A program made the translations under genes and the position numbers. A DNA stretch of 46,318 nucleotides from Microbispora triticiradicis (GTDB taxonomy: Bacteria; Actinomycetota; Actinomycetes; Streptosporangiales; Streptosporangiaceae). The notes beneath the pieces are model-generated. The model ran no database searches, was not told the DNA's origin, and saw nothing but the letters and a program-made list of their open reading frames with translations. Shown here one piece after another: positions 7,738 to 16,378 of this stretch. Each line of letters begins with the position of its first letter. The first letter of the stretch is position 1. The stretch is from assembly GCA_003260025.2 (NCBI GenBank), contig QFZU02000189.1:1-46318 (forward strand), read 5' to 3'.

Positions 7738-7908
7738 CTAGTTGGGCGACTCGGAGGAGGCGCGCAGGTAGGTGCGCCTGGCGATCTGGGCCTGCAGGCG
7801 GGCCATCTGCCAGTGCAGATCGATGAGCTGCTCGGCGATCAGCCCGACGGGCAGCTCCGCGGGGTCTTCGGCGGCGAGACTGTCGATCGCCGACGCGAGG
7901 TCGCTCAT
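7738..7908 (-). CDS. Small hypothetical protein, 56 aa
   Basis: The minus-strand frame from ATG 7908 encodes a 56-residue protein starting MSDLASAIDSLAAEDPAELP. GGAGG lies about 7 bases upstream and third positions are strongly G/C. The centre (LIAEQLIDLHWQMARLQAQI) is a predicted amphipathic helix resembling short actinobacterial proteins and, faintly, the start of DUF222 proteins. No signal peptide or membrane segment is present. It follows the PEBP-family gene on the same strand by 62 bases and may be the last gene of that operon. Function unknown. Confidence 0.7.
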   Translation of the reverse strand: MSDLASAIDSLAAEDPAELPVGLIAEQLIDLHWQMARLQAQIARRTYLRASSESPN

Positions 7909-7970
7909 CCCGGCCCTCCGCTATGTCGAATCTCCGTTCGAATCATAGTGGAACGCCGGGCCCTGTGGCA

Positions 7971-8507
7971 TCAGGTTTCGTACACCGGTGCGATGAAGCC
8001 GCGGGCGAGCGTGTTGGCCGTGACGTTGAAGCCGACCACGGCGGGCGGCGCGTCGGTGTCCAGGCCGAGGGACTCCACGCCCAGCGCGTGCACGGCGAAG
8101 AGGTAGCGGTGCGGGTGTCCGGGCGGGGGCGCCGCGCCGCCGTACTCCTTCGTGCTGAAGTCGTTGCGGGCGTGCCTGGCCCCCTCGGGCAGTCCCTTGA
8201 AGTCGGGGCCGTTGCCCGCGCCCGCCGGCAGCTCGGTGACGGAGGCCGGGATGTCGAACAGCACCCAGTGCCAGAAGCCGCTGCCCGTGGGGGCGTCCGG
8301 GTCGTAGCAGGTGACGGCGTAGCTCCGGGTGCCCTCGGGGGCGCCCGACCAGCGCAGGTGCGGGGAGACGTTCTGCCCGCCCATGCCCCAGTCGTCGAAC
8401 ACATGGGCCTCGGGGAGCCTCTCGCCGTCCCGCACGTCGTCGCTCTCGACGGTCAGCGCGGGCACCTCGGGCAGGTGGTCGTACGGGATCGGTGGCGGCG
8501 TCGGCAC
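7971..8507 (-). CDS. YbhB/YbcL family PEBP protein
   Basis: This 178-aa protein belongs to the phosphatidylethanolamine-binding protein / Raf kinase inhibitor-like family. Diagnostic elements are [20 protein letters not shown], the [20 protein letters not shown] ligand-pocket motif and the C-terminal [13 protein letters not shown]. Bacterial members are small cytosolic or periplasmic proteins of unclear substrate. There is no signal peptide, so it is probably cytosolic. I placed the start at GTG 8507, 7 bases after GGAGG; the GTG at 8513 abuts the ribosome binding site and is unlikely. It begins 19 bases after the ABC ATPase stop and probably shares its transcript. Confidence 0.9.
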   Translation of the reverse strand: MPTPPPIPYDHLPEVPALTVESDDVRDGERLPEAHVFDDWGMGGQNVSPHLRWSGAPEGTRSYAVTCYDPDAPTGSGFWHWVLFDIPASVTELPAGAGNGPDFKGLPEGARHARNDFSTKEYGGAAPPPGHPHRYLFAVHALGVESLGLDTDAPPAVVGFNVTANTLARGFIAPVYET

Positions 8508-8526
8508 GTTCACCCCTCCGTTTCTC

Positions 8527-9378
8527 TCAGGCTTTGTTGTACGCCTCCAGGACTTCCTGGGGGTCGCCCTGCATTCTGATCTTCCCCTTGTGCAGCCATA
8601 TCACGCGGTTGCACGTCTCCTCGATCACGTCGAGGTTGTGGGCGACCAGGAAGACGGTGCCGGCGGACTGGCGCATCTGCTTGATGCGGTCCTGGCTCTT
8701 GCGCTTGAACTCGCGGTCGCCGGTCGCGAGCGCCTCGTCGATCAGCAGCACGTCGTGCGTCTTGGCCGACGAGATGGCGAAGCGCAGCCGGGCGCCCATG
8801 CCGGACGAGTAGGTCGACATGGGGAACTGGACGAACTCCCCGATGCCGGAGAAGTCCACGATCTCGTCGTACTTCTCGCGCACCTCGGCGGGCGTCATCC
8901 CCATGGCGTAACAGCCGAGGATGATGTTGCGCTCGCCGGTCAGCTCCTTCATGAGGGCCGCGTTGACGCCGAGGAGGGAGGGCTGGCCGTTCGTGTAGAC
9001 GGCGCCCTTGTGCGGCGGCAGGAGACCGGCGATCGCGCGCAGCAGGGTCGACTTGCCCGAGCCGTTGCGGCCGATGATGCCGATGGCGTCGCCGTGGTGG
9101 GCCACGAAGCTCACGCCCTTGACGGCGTGGACCTCCTTCATCTGCGGCCGTCCCTGGCGCCGGAGAAGGCGCATGAGCGCGTTGGCCGCGTTGCCCTTCT
9201 CGGCGTCGCCGGCCGAGCCGTACACCTTGTAGACGATGTGGAGGTCGTCGACGATGACGGTCGGCGTCCCGGTCGTGGAGTCGGGCGACTCGGGGTCCCG
9301 GGTCTCGGAGGGGGTCTGCGTCTTGGGGTCTTGGGGCGCCACCTGGGACAGCTCCTGCTCCTTGGTCAGCTCAGCCAC
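8527..9378 (-). CDS. Polysaccharide/teichoic acid export ABC ATPase (Wzt/TagH type)
   Basis: This 283-aa cytoplasmic ATPase drives export of a cell-surface glycan through its ABC-2 permease. Walker A is [20 protein letters not shown], the signature motif appears as [14 protein letters not shown], and Walker B is VLLIDEAL followed by ATGD, the arrangement typical of the TagH/Wzt/RfbE subfamily. The first 38 residues are a polar, Pro/Thr-rich extension. No extended C-terminal carbohydrate-binding domain, as in O9a-type Wzt, is present. GTG 9378 is preceded by GAGGAGAGG and overlaps the permease stop by 8 bases, so the pair is translationally coupled. Confidence 0.92.
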   Translation of the reverse strand: MAELTKEQELSQVAPQDPKTQTPSETRDPESPDSTTGTPTVIVDDLHIVYKVYGSAGDAEKGNAANALMRLLRRQGRPQMKEVHAVKGVSFVAHHGDAIGIIGRNGSGKSTLLRAIAGLLPPHKGAVYTNGQPSLLGVNAALMKELTGERNIILGCYAMGMTPAEVREKYDEIVDFSGIGEFVQFPMSTYSSGMGARLRFAISSAKTHDVLLIDEALATGDREFKRKSQDRIKQMRQSAGTVFLVAHNLDVIEETCNRVIWLHKGKIRMQGDPQEVLEAYNKA

Positions 9379-10276
9379 GGCCGTACCTCTCCTCGGCCCG
9401 CCAGAAGTACCAGAAGCCGACGATCACCGCGAACACTGCCCAGAATACGCAAGTCACCCACGCCCAGCGCTCCGGGAAACGCTGGTAGATCAGCAGGTCG
9501 CGCATGAACTCGATGTAGGCGGCCGCCGGGTTGAACTCCAGCGCCCAGCGGAGGAAGTCGGGGAGCTCCCGGGTCTTGTCGTCGATCGCGTAGAAGACGC
9601 CGGAGGCGTACAGCCAGGTGCGGGTGATGAACGGCAGGAGCTGGTTCATGTCCCGCATGAACGCGCCGACGCGGGCCATGAACAGGCCGATGCCGATGTT
9701 GAACACGGTCTGCATCGCCAGCGTGACCGGGACCAGCAGCCAGAGCCAGGTGATCGGCTCCCCGGTGACGAGCACCAGCAGGAGCAGCACGCCCATCGAG
9801 TAGCCGAGCTGCTGCAGCTCCTGCATCGTGTACGCGAGCGGGAGCGAGGCGCGGGGGAAGTGCAGCGCGCGGATCAGGGACAGGTTCGACGAGATCGACT
9901 TGGCCCCGCTGATCACCGTGCGCTGGGTGAAGGTGAACACCATGACCCCGGTGATGAGGAACGCGGGGTAGTTGACGATCGACTTGCTCTGCCCGAGGAT
10001 CACGCCGAACATCAGCCAGTAGACCGCGGCGTTGAGCAGCGGCGTCAGCACCTGCCAGAGCTGGCCGAGCATCGACTCCGAGTACTTCGAGACGTTGCGC
10101 GACGTGGCGTACGTGAGGATGAAGTGCCGCCGGTCCCACAGTTGGCGCAGGTAGGCGGGCATGCTGGGGCGTGCGATGGCGCGTCGCAGTCCGTGACGCT
10201 CGGCGAGCGCGGCCAGCGACTCCGGGGCTCGGCCGCCACCCTGGGCCTCCGCGACCGCGGATTCCGGCTGGCTCAT
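9371..10276 (-). CDS. ABC-2 permease for polysaccharide export (Wzm/TagG type)
   Basis: The 301-aa inner-membrane protein carries about six transmembrane helices of the ABC-2 fold, including LLNAAVYWLMFGVILGQ, FLITGVMVFTFTQRTVISGA, MGVLLLLVLVTGEPITWLWL and WVTCVFWAVFAVIVGFWYFW. The NVSKYSESMLGQLWQVLTPL segment is typical for permeases of O-antigen and teichoic acid exporters. Start ATG 10276 (MSQPESAVAEAQ) precedes a cytosolic N-terminal amphipathic region. It overlaps the ATPase gene by 8 bases. No glycosyltransferase genes are adjacent, so the exported polymer cannot be inferred from context. Confidence 0.92.
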   Translation of the reverse strand: MSQPESAVAEAQGGGRAPESLAALAERHGLRRAIARPSMPAYLRQLWDRRHFILTYATSRNVSKYSESMLGQLWQVLTPLLNAAVYWLMFGVILGQSKSIVNYPAFLITGVMVFTFTQRTVISGAKSISSNLSLIRALHFPRASLPLAYTMQELQQLGYSMGVLLLLVLVTGEPITWLWLLVPVTLAMQTVFNIGIGLFMARVGAFMRDMNQLLPFITRTWLYASGVFYAIDDKTRELPDFLRWALEFNPAAAYIEFMRDLLIYQRFPERWAWVTCVFWAVFAVIVGFWYFWRAEERYGRG

Positions 10277-10670
10277 GGCAGTGACTCTATTGGATGGAGG
10301 TCGGTGGGACGGCTGTCGCACCGGACGTGGCTGCGACTGGTCAACGGTAGCCCAGGACATCGTGATAAGGGGACCGGGGAGGGGGATGCCGCCGACTCCG
10401 CCGGTCAAGGACTCGCACTCTCACGGTGAATGTACGCTAAAGGGGGTTTTAATGCCTATATGGGCGTTTAGGGTTGGCACGCGGGACTGCGTGTGTGACG
10501 CCCGACTCGCGCACGTGTGACCGAACTGCAACGTGCCGGAGATACCTCTGGTGCGAGAGGTGAGGGATGCTCCGGACGACTGGCAGGACGTCAGCTGGTT
10601 TGACGGTGCCCGCAAACCCGGGGTCGCACCAGCGTGAACGCCCATCCTAGAGGGAGGACCAAGATCCACT
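10277..10670. other. 394-bp divergent intergenic region upstream of oppA
   Basis: This region must hold the promoters of the exporter operon (minus) and oppA (plus). The AT-richer stretch at 10430-10470 contains, on the minus strand, TAGGCA and TACATT 18 bases apart, a weak candidate for the exporter. GTGTGAC occurs twice 22 bp apart (10493-10499 and 10515-10521). The oppA leader appears long and ends in GGGAGGA (10652-10658). I found no recognisable riboswitch. Confidence 0.5.
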
Positions 10671-12338
10671 ATGCGTGTGACTAGGGGCGTAAGGATTACC
10701 GCCGGAGCAGCGCTGCTGGCGCTCGCCGTGGCCGCCTGTGGCGGTGGTGGAGGGTCCGACAACTCAGGCTCCGGCTCCGGTTCCACCGCGCAGCCGGTCC
10801 GCATCGAGATCGCCGAGCCGCAGAACGACCTGATTCCGGGCAACACCGGCGAGACCAGCGGCGCCGAGGTGCTGAACGCGCTGTTCATCGGTCTCGTCGA
10901 CTACGACGACCAGAAGAAGCCGGTCAACCGGATCGCGGAGTCCATCGACTCGACCGACCAGACCACCTGGACGATCAAGCTCAAGGACGGCTACACCTGG
11001 CACGACGGCACGCCGGTCACCGCCCAGAACTTCGTGGACTCCTGGAACTACACGGCCTACGGGCCGAACCAGCAGCAGTCCAACTACTTCTTCTCGGTGT
11101 TCAAGGGCTACGACGCCATGAACCCGCAGGACCCGGACGGCGAGGAGGGCCCGAAGAAGGCCGCCGAGCCCACCGCGACGACGCTGTCGGGCCTCAAGGC
11201 GGTCGACGACAAGACCATCTCGGTCGAGCTCACCCACCCCTACTCGGGCTTCCCGACCATGCTGGGCTACACCGCCTTCTACCCCCTGCCGAAGGCCGCC
11301 TTCGAGTCCGAGGGCAAGCTGAAGGCCGACTACGGCTCGAACCCGATCGGTGACGGCCCCTTCAAGATGAGCAAGCCGTACAAGCGCGGGACCGACCAGA
11401 CGGTCGAGATGGTCCGCTTCGACGGCTTCAAGGAGGGCAAGGCCAAGGTCGACGCGCTCCAGTACAAGATCTACACCGACCTGAACACCGCGTACAACGA
11501 CCTGCGGGCCGGCAACCTGGACATCATGGACCAGCTGCCGCCGGAGCAGATCGGCGGCGCCAAGGCCGAGTTCGGCGACCGCTACATCGAGCAGCCCTCC
11601 TCCGGCATCGGCTGGCTCGGGTTCAACATCAAGAGCGGTGACGCGTACGCCAAGAGCCGCGAGCTGCGCACCGCGATCTCGATGTCGATCGACCGGGCGA
11701 CCATCACCGACAAGGTCTTCTCCGGCACCCGCGTCCCCGCCGACGACAACATCAGCCCGGTCGTCGCCGGTTACCGCAAGGGCGCCTGCGGCGAGGCGTG
11801 CACCTTCGACCCCGCGAAGGCCAAGTCGCTCTGGGACTCCAACGGCGGCAAGGACGTCAAGTCCATCGACCTGAGCTACAACGCCGACGGCGCCCACAAG
11901 GAGTGGATGGAGGCGGTCGCCAACAACATCCGCACCAACCTCCAGGTCGAGGTCAGCGTCAAGCCGTACGAGAAGTTCGCCGACATCCTCAACGACCTGG
12001 GCGACGGCAAGGTCAAGGGCGCCTTCCGGATGGCGTGGATCATGGACTACCCGTCCCCGGAGAACTACCTCCGCCCGATCTTCGGGACCGGCGGCAGCTC
12101 CAACTACGTCCAGTACTCCAACAAGGAGTTCGACGAGCTGCTCAACAAGGGTGACTCCGCCGCGTCCCTCGACGAGGGCGTGAAGTTCTACCAGCAGGCC
12201 GACGACCTGGCGCTGAAGGAGATGGCGTACGTGCCGATCTACTTCTACACCACGAACGGCGCGTTCTCCTCGAACGTGAAGAACGTCAAGATCGACCCGT
12301 TCGAGCGCATCGACGTCTTCAACGTCGAGCGGGCCTGA
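10671..12338 (+). CDS. oppA: Oligopeptide ABC transporter substrate-binding lipoprotein
   Basis: This 555-aa extracytoplasmic protein binds peptides for import. It has a lipoprotein signal peptide with lipobox LAVAAC (Cys near residue 23), then a Gly/Ser linker and the SBP_bac_5 fold. Typical segments include DGYTWHDGTPVTAQNFVDSW, NPIGDGPFKM and GWLGFNI. The peptide specificity cannot be read from sequence. ATG 10671 lies 12 bases after GGGAGGA, a slightly long spacing, but it is the only start preserving the signal peptide's charged end. It heads a five-gene operon; two hairpins in the gap before oppB suggest that more oppA than oppBCDF message accumulates, as is usual for binding proteins. 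Confidence 0.95.
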   Translation: MRVTRGVRITAGAALLALAVAACGGGGGSDNSGSGSGSTAQPVRIEIAEPQNDLIPGNTGETSGAEVLNALFIGLVDYDDQKKPVNRIAESIDSTDQTTWTIKLKDGYTWHDGTPVTAQNFVDSWNYTAYGPNQQQSNYFFSVFKGYDAMNPQDPDGEEGPKKAAEPTATTLSGLKAVDDKTISVELTHPYSGFPTMLGYTAFYPLPKAAFESEGKLKADYGSNPIGDGPFKMSKPYKRGTDQTVEMVRFDGFKEGKAKVDALQYKIYTDLNTAYNDLRAGNLDIMDQLPPEQIGGAKAEFGDRYIEQPSSGIGWLGFNIKSGDAYAKSRELRTAISMSIDRATITDKVFSGTRVPADDNISPVVAGYRKGACGEACTFDPAKAKSLWDSNGGKDVKSIDLSYNADGAHKEWMEAVANNIRTNLQVEVSVKPYEKFADILNDLGDGKVKGAFRMAWIMDYPSPENYLRPIFGTGGSSNYVQYSNKEFDELLNKGDSAASLDEGVKFYQQADDLALKEMAYVPIYFYTTNGAFSSNVKNVKIDPFERIDVFNVERA

Positions 12339-12351
12339 CCGAAGAGCTATT

Positions 12352-12379
12352 CGGGGGGCGGTCCTTGATCTGCCCCCCG
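12352..12379 (+). terminator. First hairpin in the oppA-oppB gap
   Basis: CGGGGGGC (12352-12359) pairs with GCCCCCCG (12372-12379) around a 12-nt loop, 13 bases after the oppA stop. Without a T-run it probably acts as a partial terminator or mRNA 3'-end stabiliser. Confidence 0.55.
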
Positions 12380-12394
12380 GTAGTCGACCATCCT

Positions 12395-12432
12395 CAGGGG
12401 CAGTCCATGACAGACAGAATGGGCTGCCCCTG
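12395..12432 (+). terminator. Second hairpin in the oppA-oppB gap
   Basis: CAGGGGCAG (12395-12403) pairs with CTGCCCCTG (12424-12432), a 9-bp stem with a 20-nt loop; it ends 19 bases before the oppB start. Together with the preceding hairpin it forms a tandem structure typical of attenuated transport operons. Confidence 0.55.
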
Positions 12433-12451
12433 TTCATGACCGGGAGACCTC

Positions 12452-13393
12452 ATGGGTCGCTACGTGATCAGACGCCTACTGCAGGCGATCCCTGTACTGG
12501 TGGGGACCACGTTCCTGCTCTTCGCCACCGTCTACGCGCTGCCGGGTGATCCCATCGCGGCCCTGGGCGGGGACCGGCGTCTCGACCCCCAGCTTGTGGC
12601 GCGCATGCGTGAGCAGTTCCACCTGAACGATCCGCTGCTCGTCCAGTATTGGTACTACATCCGCGACATCGTGTCCGGTGATTTTGGCACCACCTTCCGC
12701 GGGGTGCCGGTGTCCTCGCTCTTCCAGGGCAAGTTCCAGGTGACCTTCCAGCTCTCGATCACCGCCCTCGTGTTCGAGGCGGTCATCGGCGTGGGGCTGG
12801 GCCTGTGGGCGGCGCTCCGCCGGGGCAGGTGGCAGGACCAGGCGGTGCTCGCCTTCACCCTGCTGCTGGTCTCGATCCCGACGCTGGTGAGCGGGTTCGT
12901 CCTGCAGCTCGTGCTCGGCGTGAAGCTGAAGCAGAACACCGGGATCGACTTCTTCCCCGTCGCCGGGATCCAGGACGGCATGCGGAGCTACATCGTGCCC
13001 GGCCTGGTGCTGGCCGGGCTCTCGATCGCCTATCTCACCCGGCTCACCCGGACGAGCCTCATGGAGACGCTCCGCGCCGACTACATCCGCACCGCCGTCG
13101 CCAAGGGCCTGCCACGACGACGGGTGCTCGGCCGGCACGCGCTGCGCAACTCGCTCATCCCGCTGATCACCTATCTGGGCGCCGACCTGGGCACGCTGAT
13201 GGGCGGGGCGATCATCACCGAAACGATCTTCAATCTGCCCGGCATCGGCCAGCAGCTCTTCCAGTCCGTCTACCTGCGTGAGAACGCGGTGGTGGTCGGT
13301 ATCGTGACCGTACTGGTCCTGGTCTACGTCCTGGCCAACCTGATCGTCGACCTGCTGTACGCCGTCCTCGACCCCCGGATCCGCTATGAGTAA
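12452..13393 (+). CDS. oppB: Oligopeptide ABC transporter permease OppB
   Basis: This 313-aa permease has about six membrane spans and the classic DppB/OppB N-terminus MGRYVIRRLLQAIPVLVGTT. The BPD_transp_1 EAA loop is at ADYIRTAVAKGLPRRRVLGR HALRN (around residues 208-232). It ends in the family-typical VDLLYAVLDPRIRYE. It forms the channel with OppC. GGGAGA lies upstream of ATG 12452. The stop overlaps the oppC start by 8 bases, indicating translational coupling. Confidence 0.95.
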   Translation: MGRYVIRRLLQAIPVLVGTTFLLFATVYALPGDPIAALGGDRRLDPQLVARMREQFHLNDPLLVQYWYYIRDIVSGDFGTTFRGVPVSSLFQGKFQVTFQLSITALVFEAVIGVGLGLWAALRRGRWQDQAVLAFTLLLVSIPTLVSGFVLQLVLGVKLKQNTGIDFFPVAGIQDGMRSYIVPGLVLAGLSIAYLTRLTRTSLMETLRADYIRTAVAKGLPRRRVLGRHALRNSLIPLITYLGADLGTLMGGAIITETIFNLPGIGQQLFQSVYLRENAVVVGIVTVLVLVYVLANLIVDLLYAVLDPRIRYE

Positions 13394-14309
13394 CGCGACT
13401 GTGGCCGAATCGGCCAAGGACAAGGACGCCAAGCCGGAGAAGGCCCGCAGGCCGGCCAGTCTGTGGTCGGACGCCTGGCACGACCTCCGCCGGAACAAGG
13501 TCTTCATCCTGGGATCGATCCTCGTGTTGATCCTGATCCTGATGGCGGCCTTCCCGTCGCTGTTCTCGTCCGTCAACGCCTACGACCCCTCCACCTGCGA
13601 CCTGAGCAACGCGCGGGAGGGCATCACCTCCAAGCACTGGTTCGGCACCGACAACCTCGGCTGCGACACCTACTCCAGGGTCATCTACGGCGCCCGGGTC
13701 TCGGTCATCGTCGGCATCGCCACCTCGCTGATCAGCGCCATCGTCGGTGGCGGGCTCGGCCTGCTGGCGGGCTACTACAGCCGCTGGGTCGACGTGCTGC
13801 TGTCGCGGATCGCCGAGATCTTCTTCGCGATCCCCTCGGTGCTCGGCGCGCTGCTGTTCCTGTCGGTGGCCGGCCGGGAGAACGCCGGAGCCTGGATCGT
13901 GGTCCTCTCGCTCGCCGTGCTGGCCTGGCCGCTGATCCTGCGCATCATGCGGGCCGCGGTCATCTCGGCCAAGAACCAGGACTACGTCACCGCGGCCCGG
14001 GCGTTGGGCGCGGGGCCCGGCCGGATCATGGTGCGGCACATCCTGCCCAACGCGATCGCCCCGGTGATCGTGACGGCCACCCTCAACCTGGGTGTCTTCA
14101 TCGCCGCCGAGGCCGGCCTGTCCTTCCTGGGAGTGGGCGTCCAGCCGCCGGCGATCTCGTGGGGCCTGATGATCGGCGACGCCCGGCGCCGGTTCCTGGA
14201 GGCGCCGGAACCGCTCATCTTCCCCGCGCTCTTCCTGAGCATCACCGTGCTGGCGTTCGTCATGCTGGGCGACGCCGTCCGCGACGCGCTCGACCCGAAG
14301 CTTCGATAA
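13386..14309 (+). CDS. oppC: Oligopeptide ABC transporter permease OppC
   Basis: The 307-aa inner-membrane partner of OppB has a charged cytosolic N-terminus (about residues 1-35), then an OppC_N segment with the first membrane span (VFILGSILVLILILMAAFPS). The HWFGTDNLGCDTYSRVIYGA motif is diagnostic for OppC/DppC. The EAA loop is TAARALGAGPGRIMVRHILP N. The terminus reads LGDAVRDALDPKLR. Gene order and 8-base overlap with oppB, and a 12-base gap to oppD, support one operon. Confidence 0.95.
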   Translation: MSNATVAESAKDKDAKPEKARRPASLWSDAWHDLRRNKVFILGSILVLILILMAAFPSLFSSVNAYDPSTCDLSNAREGITSKHWFGTDNLGCDTYSRVIYGARVSVIVGIATSLISAIVGGGLGLLAGYYSRWVDVLLSRIAEIFFAIPSVLGALLFLSVAGRENAGAWIVVLSLAVLAWPLILRIMRAAVISAKNQDYVTAARALGAGPGRIMVRHILPNAIAPVIVTATLNLGVFIAAEAGLSFLGVGVQPPAISWGLMIGDARRRFLEAPEPLIFPALFLSITVLAFVMLGDAVRDALDPKLR

Positions 14310-14321
14310 GAGGGGCGGCAA

Positions 14322-15362
14322 GTGAAGAACCCATCTGTCGACACGCATCTGCTCCCGGCGGATCGCGCGGGCGACGAACCCCTGCTCGCCGTGGACAACC
14401 TGCACGTCGAGTTCCAGACCCGCCAGGGCGTCGTACGGGCCGTGAACGGCGTCTCCTACTCGGTCAACGCCGGAGAGACGCTCGCGGTGCTCGGGGAGTC
14501 GGGCTCCGGCAAGTCGGTCACCGCGCAGGCGATCATGGGCATCCTCGACATGCCGCCGGCGCGCATCCCCAAGGGGGAGGTCCGGTTCCACGGCACCGAC
14601 CTGCTCACGATGCGGGACGAGGACCGCGGCCAGATCCGCGGCCGCCGGATCGCGATGATCTTCCAGGACGCGCTGTCCGCGCTCAACCCGGTGTTCACCG
14701 TGGGCTGGCAGATCGGGGAGATGTTCCGCGTCCACCAGGGCATGTCCAAGCGGGACGCCCGCAGGAAGGCCGTGGAGCTCATGGACCGGGTCAGGATCCC
14801 GGGCGCCAAGTCCAGGGTCGACGACTTCCCGCACCAGTTCTCCGGCGGCATGCGGCAGCGCATCATGATCGCGATGGCGATCGCGCTGGACCCGGAGATC
14901 CTGATCGCCGACGAGCCCACCACCGCCCTGGACGTGACCGTGCAGGCGCAGATCATGGGACTGCTGGCAGAGTTGCAGCAGGAAAGCGACATGGGCCTGA
15001 TCCTGATCACCCATGACCTCGGCGTCGTCGCCGACGTGGCCGACAAGATCGCGGTCATGTACGGCGGGCGCATCGTCGAGCACGCCTCGGTCTTCGACGG
15101 GTACCGCGCTCCCGCCCACCCCTACACCAAGGGCCTGCTGGAGTCGATCCCCCGCGTGGACCTCAAGGGCCAGGAGTTGTACGCGATCAAGGGCATGCCG
15201 CCGAACCTGCTCGACATGCCCACCGGCTGCGCCTTCCACCCGCGGTGCCCGTACCGCAAGGAGAACTGCGTGACCGACGTCCCACCGCTGTACACGGTCA
15301 GCGACACCCGCGGCAGCGCCTGCCACTACTGGAGGGAGGTTCTCGATGACGGCTCCCGCTGA
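14322..15362 (+). CDS. oppD: Oligopeptide ABC transporter ATPase OppD
   Basis: This 346-aa ATPase energises peptide import. Walker A is [19 protein letters not shown], the signature is [20 protein letters not shown] and Walker B is [19 protein letters not shown]. The C-terminal oligo_HPY domain includes [18 protein letters not shown] and a Cys cluster ([15 protein letters not shown]) typical of OppD/OppF proteins, which may bind an iron-sulfur cluster. GTG 14322 follows GAGGGG. It overlaps oppF by 17 bases. Confidence 0.95.
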   Translation: MKNPSVDTHLLPADRAGDEPLLAVDNLHVEFQTRQGVVRAVNGVSYSVNAGETLAVLGESGSGKSVTAQAIMGILDMPPARIPKGEVRFHGTDLLTMRDEDRGQIRGRRIAMIFQDALSALNPVFTVGWQIGEMFRVHQGMSKRDARRKAVELMDRVRIPGAKSRVDDFPHQFSGGMRQRIMIAMAIALDPEILIADEPTTALDVTVQAQIMGLLAELQQESDMGLILITHDLGVVADVADKIAVMYGGRIVEHASVFDGYRAPAHPYTKGLLESIPRVDLKGQELYAIKGMPPNLLDMPTGCAFHPRCPYRKENCVTDVPPLYTVSDTRGSACHYWREVLDDGSR

Positions 15363-16362
15363 GCCCATCCTCGAAGTCCGCGACCTGGTGAAGCACTTCC
15401 CGCTGAACTACGGCGTGGTCTTCAAGCGGCAGGTCGGCGCGATCAAGGCGGTGGACGGGGTCTCCTTCGACCTGCGCAAGGGCGAGACGCTCGGGGTCGT
15501 GGGCGAGTCGGGCTGCGGCAAGTCCACGCTGGCCAAGCTGCTGATGGCGCTGGAGCGGCCCACGTCGGGCTCGGTGCGGATCAACGGCAGGGACATCACC
15601 ACCGCCAGGGGCGCCGAGCTCAAGCGGATGCGCCGCAACATCCAGATGGTGATGCAGGACCCGTACACCTCGCTGAACCCCCGGATGACGGTCGGCGACA
15701 TCGTCGGCGAGCCGTTCGAGATCCACTCGGACGTCGCGCCCAAGGGCGGCCGGCGGCAGCGGGTGCAGGAGCTGCTGGAGGTCGTGGGCCTCAACCCCGA
15801 CCACATCAACCGCTACCCGCACCAGTTCTCCGGCGGCCAGCGTCAGCGCATCGGCATCGCCCGCGGCCTCGCGCTCCAGCCGGAGATCATCATCTGCGAC
15901 GAGCCGGTCTCCGCCCTCGACGTGTCGATCCAGGCCCAGGTGATGAACCTGCTGGAGCGGCTGCAGAACGAGTTCAACCTCGCCTACATCTTCATCGCGC
16001 ACGACCTGTCGGTGGTCCGCCACATCTCCGACCGGATCGCGGTGATGTACCTCGGCAAGATCGTCGAGCTCGGGAACGACGCCGAGATCTACGACAGCCC
16101 GACCCATCCGTACACGCAGGCGCTGCTTTCGGCGGTGCCGGTGCCCGACCCGGAGGGCCGGGAGACCCGCCAGCGGATCATCCTGCAGGGCGACCCGCCC
16201 TCGCCGGCCAACCCGCCGTCGGGCTGCCACTTCCGCACCCGCTGCTGGAAGGCGCAGGACATCTGCGCCGAGCAGGAGCCCGCGCTGGAGGCCCGCCCGG
16301 GCAGCGCGCATCCCAGCGCCTGCCACTTCGCGGAGGCCCGCGACGTGGTGAACGCCGAGTAG
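15346..16362 (+). CDS. oppF: Oligopeptide ABC transporter ATPase OppF
   Basis: The 338-aa second ATPase has Walker [21 protein letters not shown], signature [20 protein letters not shown] and Walker [20 protein letters not shown]. The oligo_HPY tail carries [15 protein letters not shown], parallel to the Cys cluster in OppD. GGAGGG (15332-15337) lies about 8 bases before ATG 15346, inside the 3' end of oppD. It is the last gene of the operon, ending 16 bases from the convergent DUF62 gene with no obvious terminator hairpin between. Confidence 0.95.
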   Translation: MTAPAEPILEVRDLVKHFPLNYGVVFKRQVGAIKAVDGVSFDLRKGETLGVVGESGCGKSTLAKLLMALERPTSGSVRINGRDITTARGAELKRMRRNIQMVMQDPYTSLNPRMTVGDIVGEPFEIHSDVAPKGGRRQRVQELLEVVGLNPDHINRYPHQFSGGQRQRIGIARGLALQPEIIICDEPVSALDVSIQAQVMNLLERLQNEFNLAYIFIAHDLSVVRHISDRIAVMYLGKIVELGNDAEIYDSPTHPYTQALLSAVPVPDPEGRETRQRIILQGDPPSPANPPSGCHFRTRCWKAQDICAEQEPALEARPGSAHPSACHFAEARDVVNAE

Positions 16363-16378
16363 GAGACCCGCCGCCGGG

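Noticed and set aside
10490-10670. Possible riboswitch in the oppA leader
   Set aside because: The leader is long and has short repeats, but I could match no known aptamer consensus or paired-element layout.
10764-15368. Long minus-strand open frames antisense to the opp operon
   Set aside because: The opposite strand encodes five unmistakable Opp proteins with overlaps and correct gene order; the antisense frames are by-products of codon bias.
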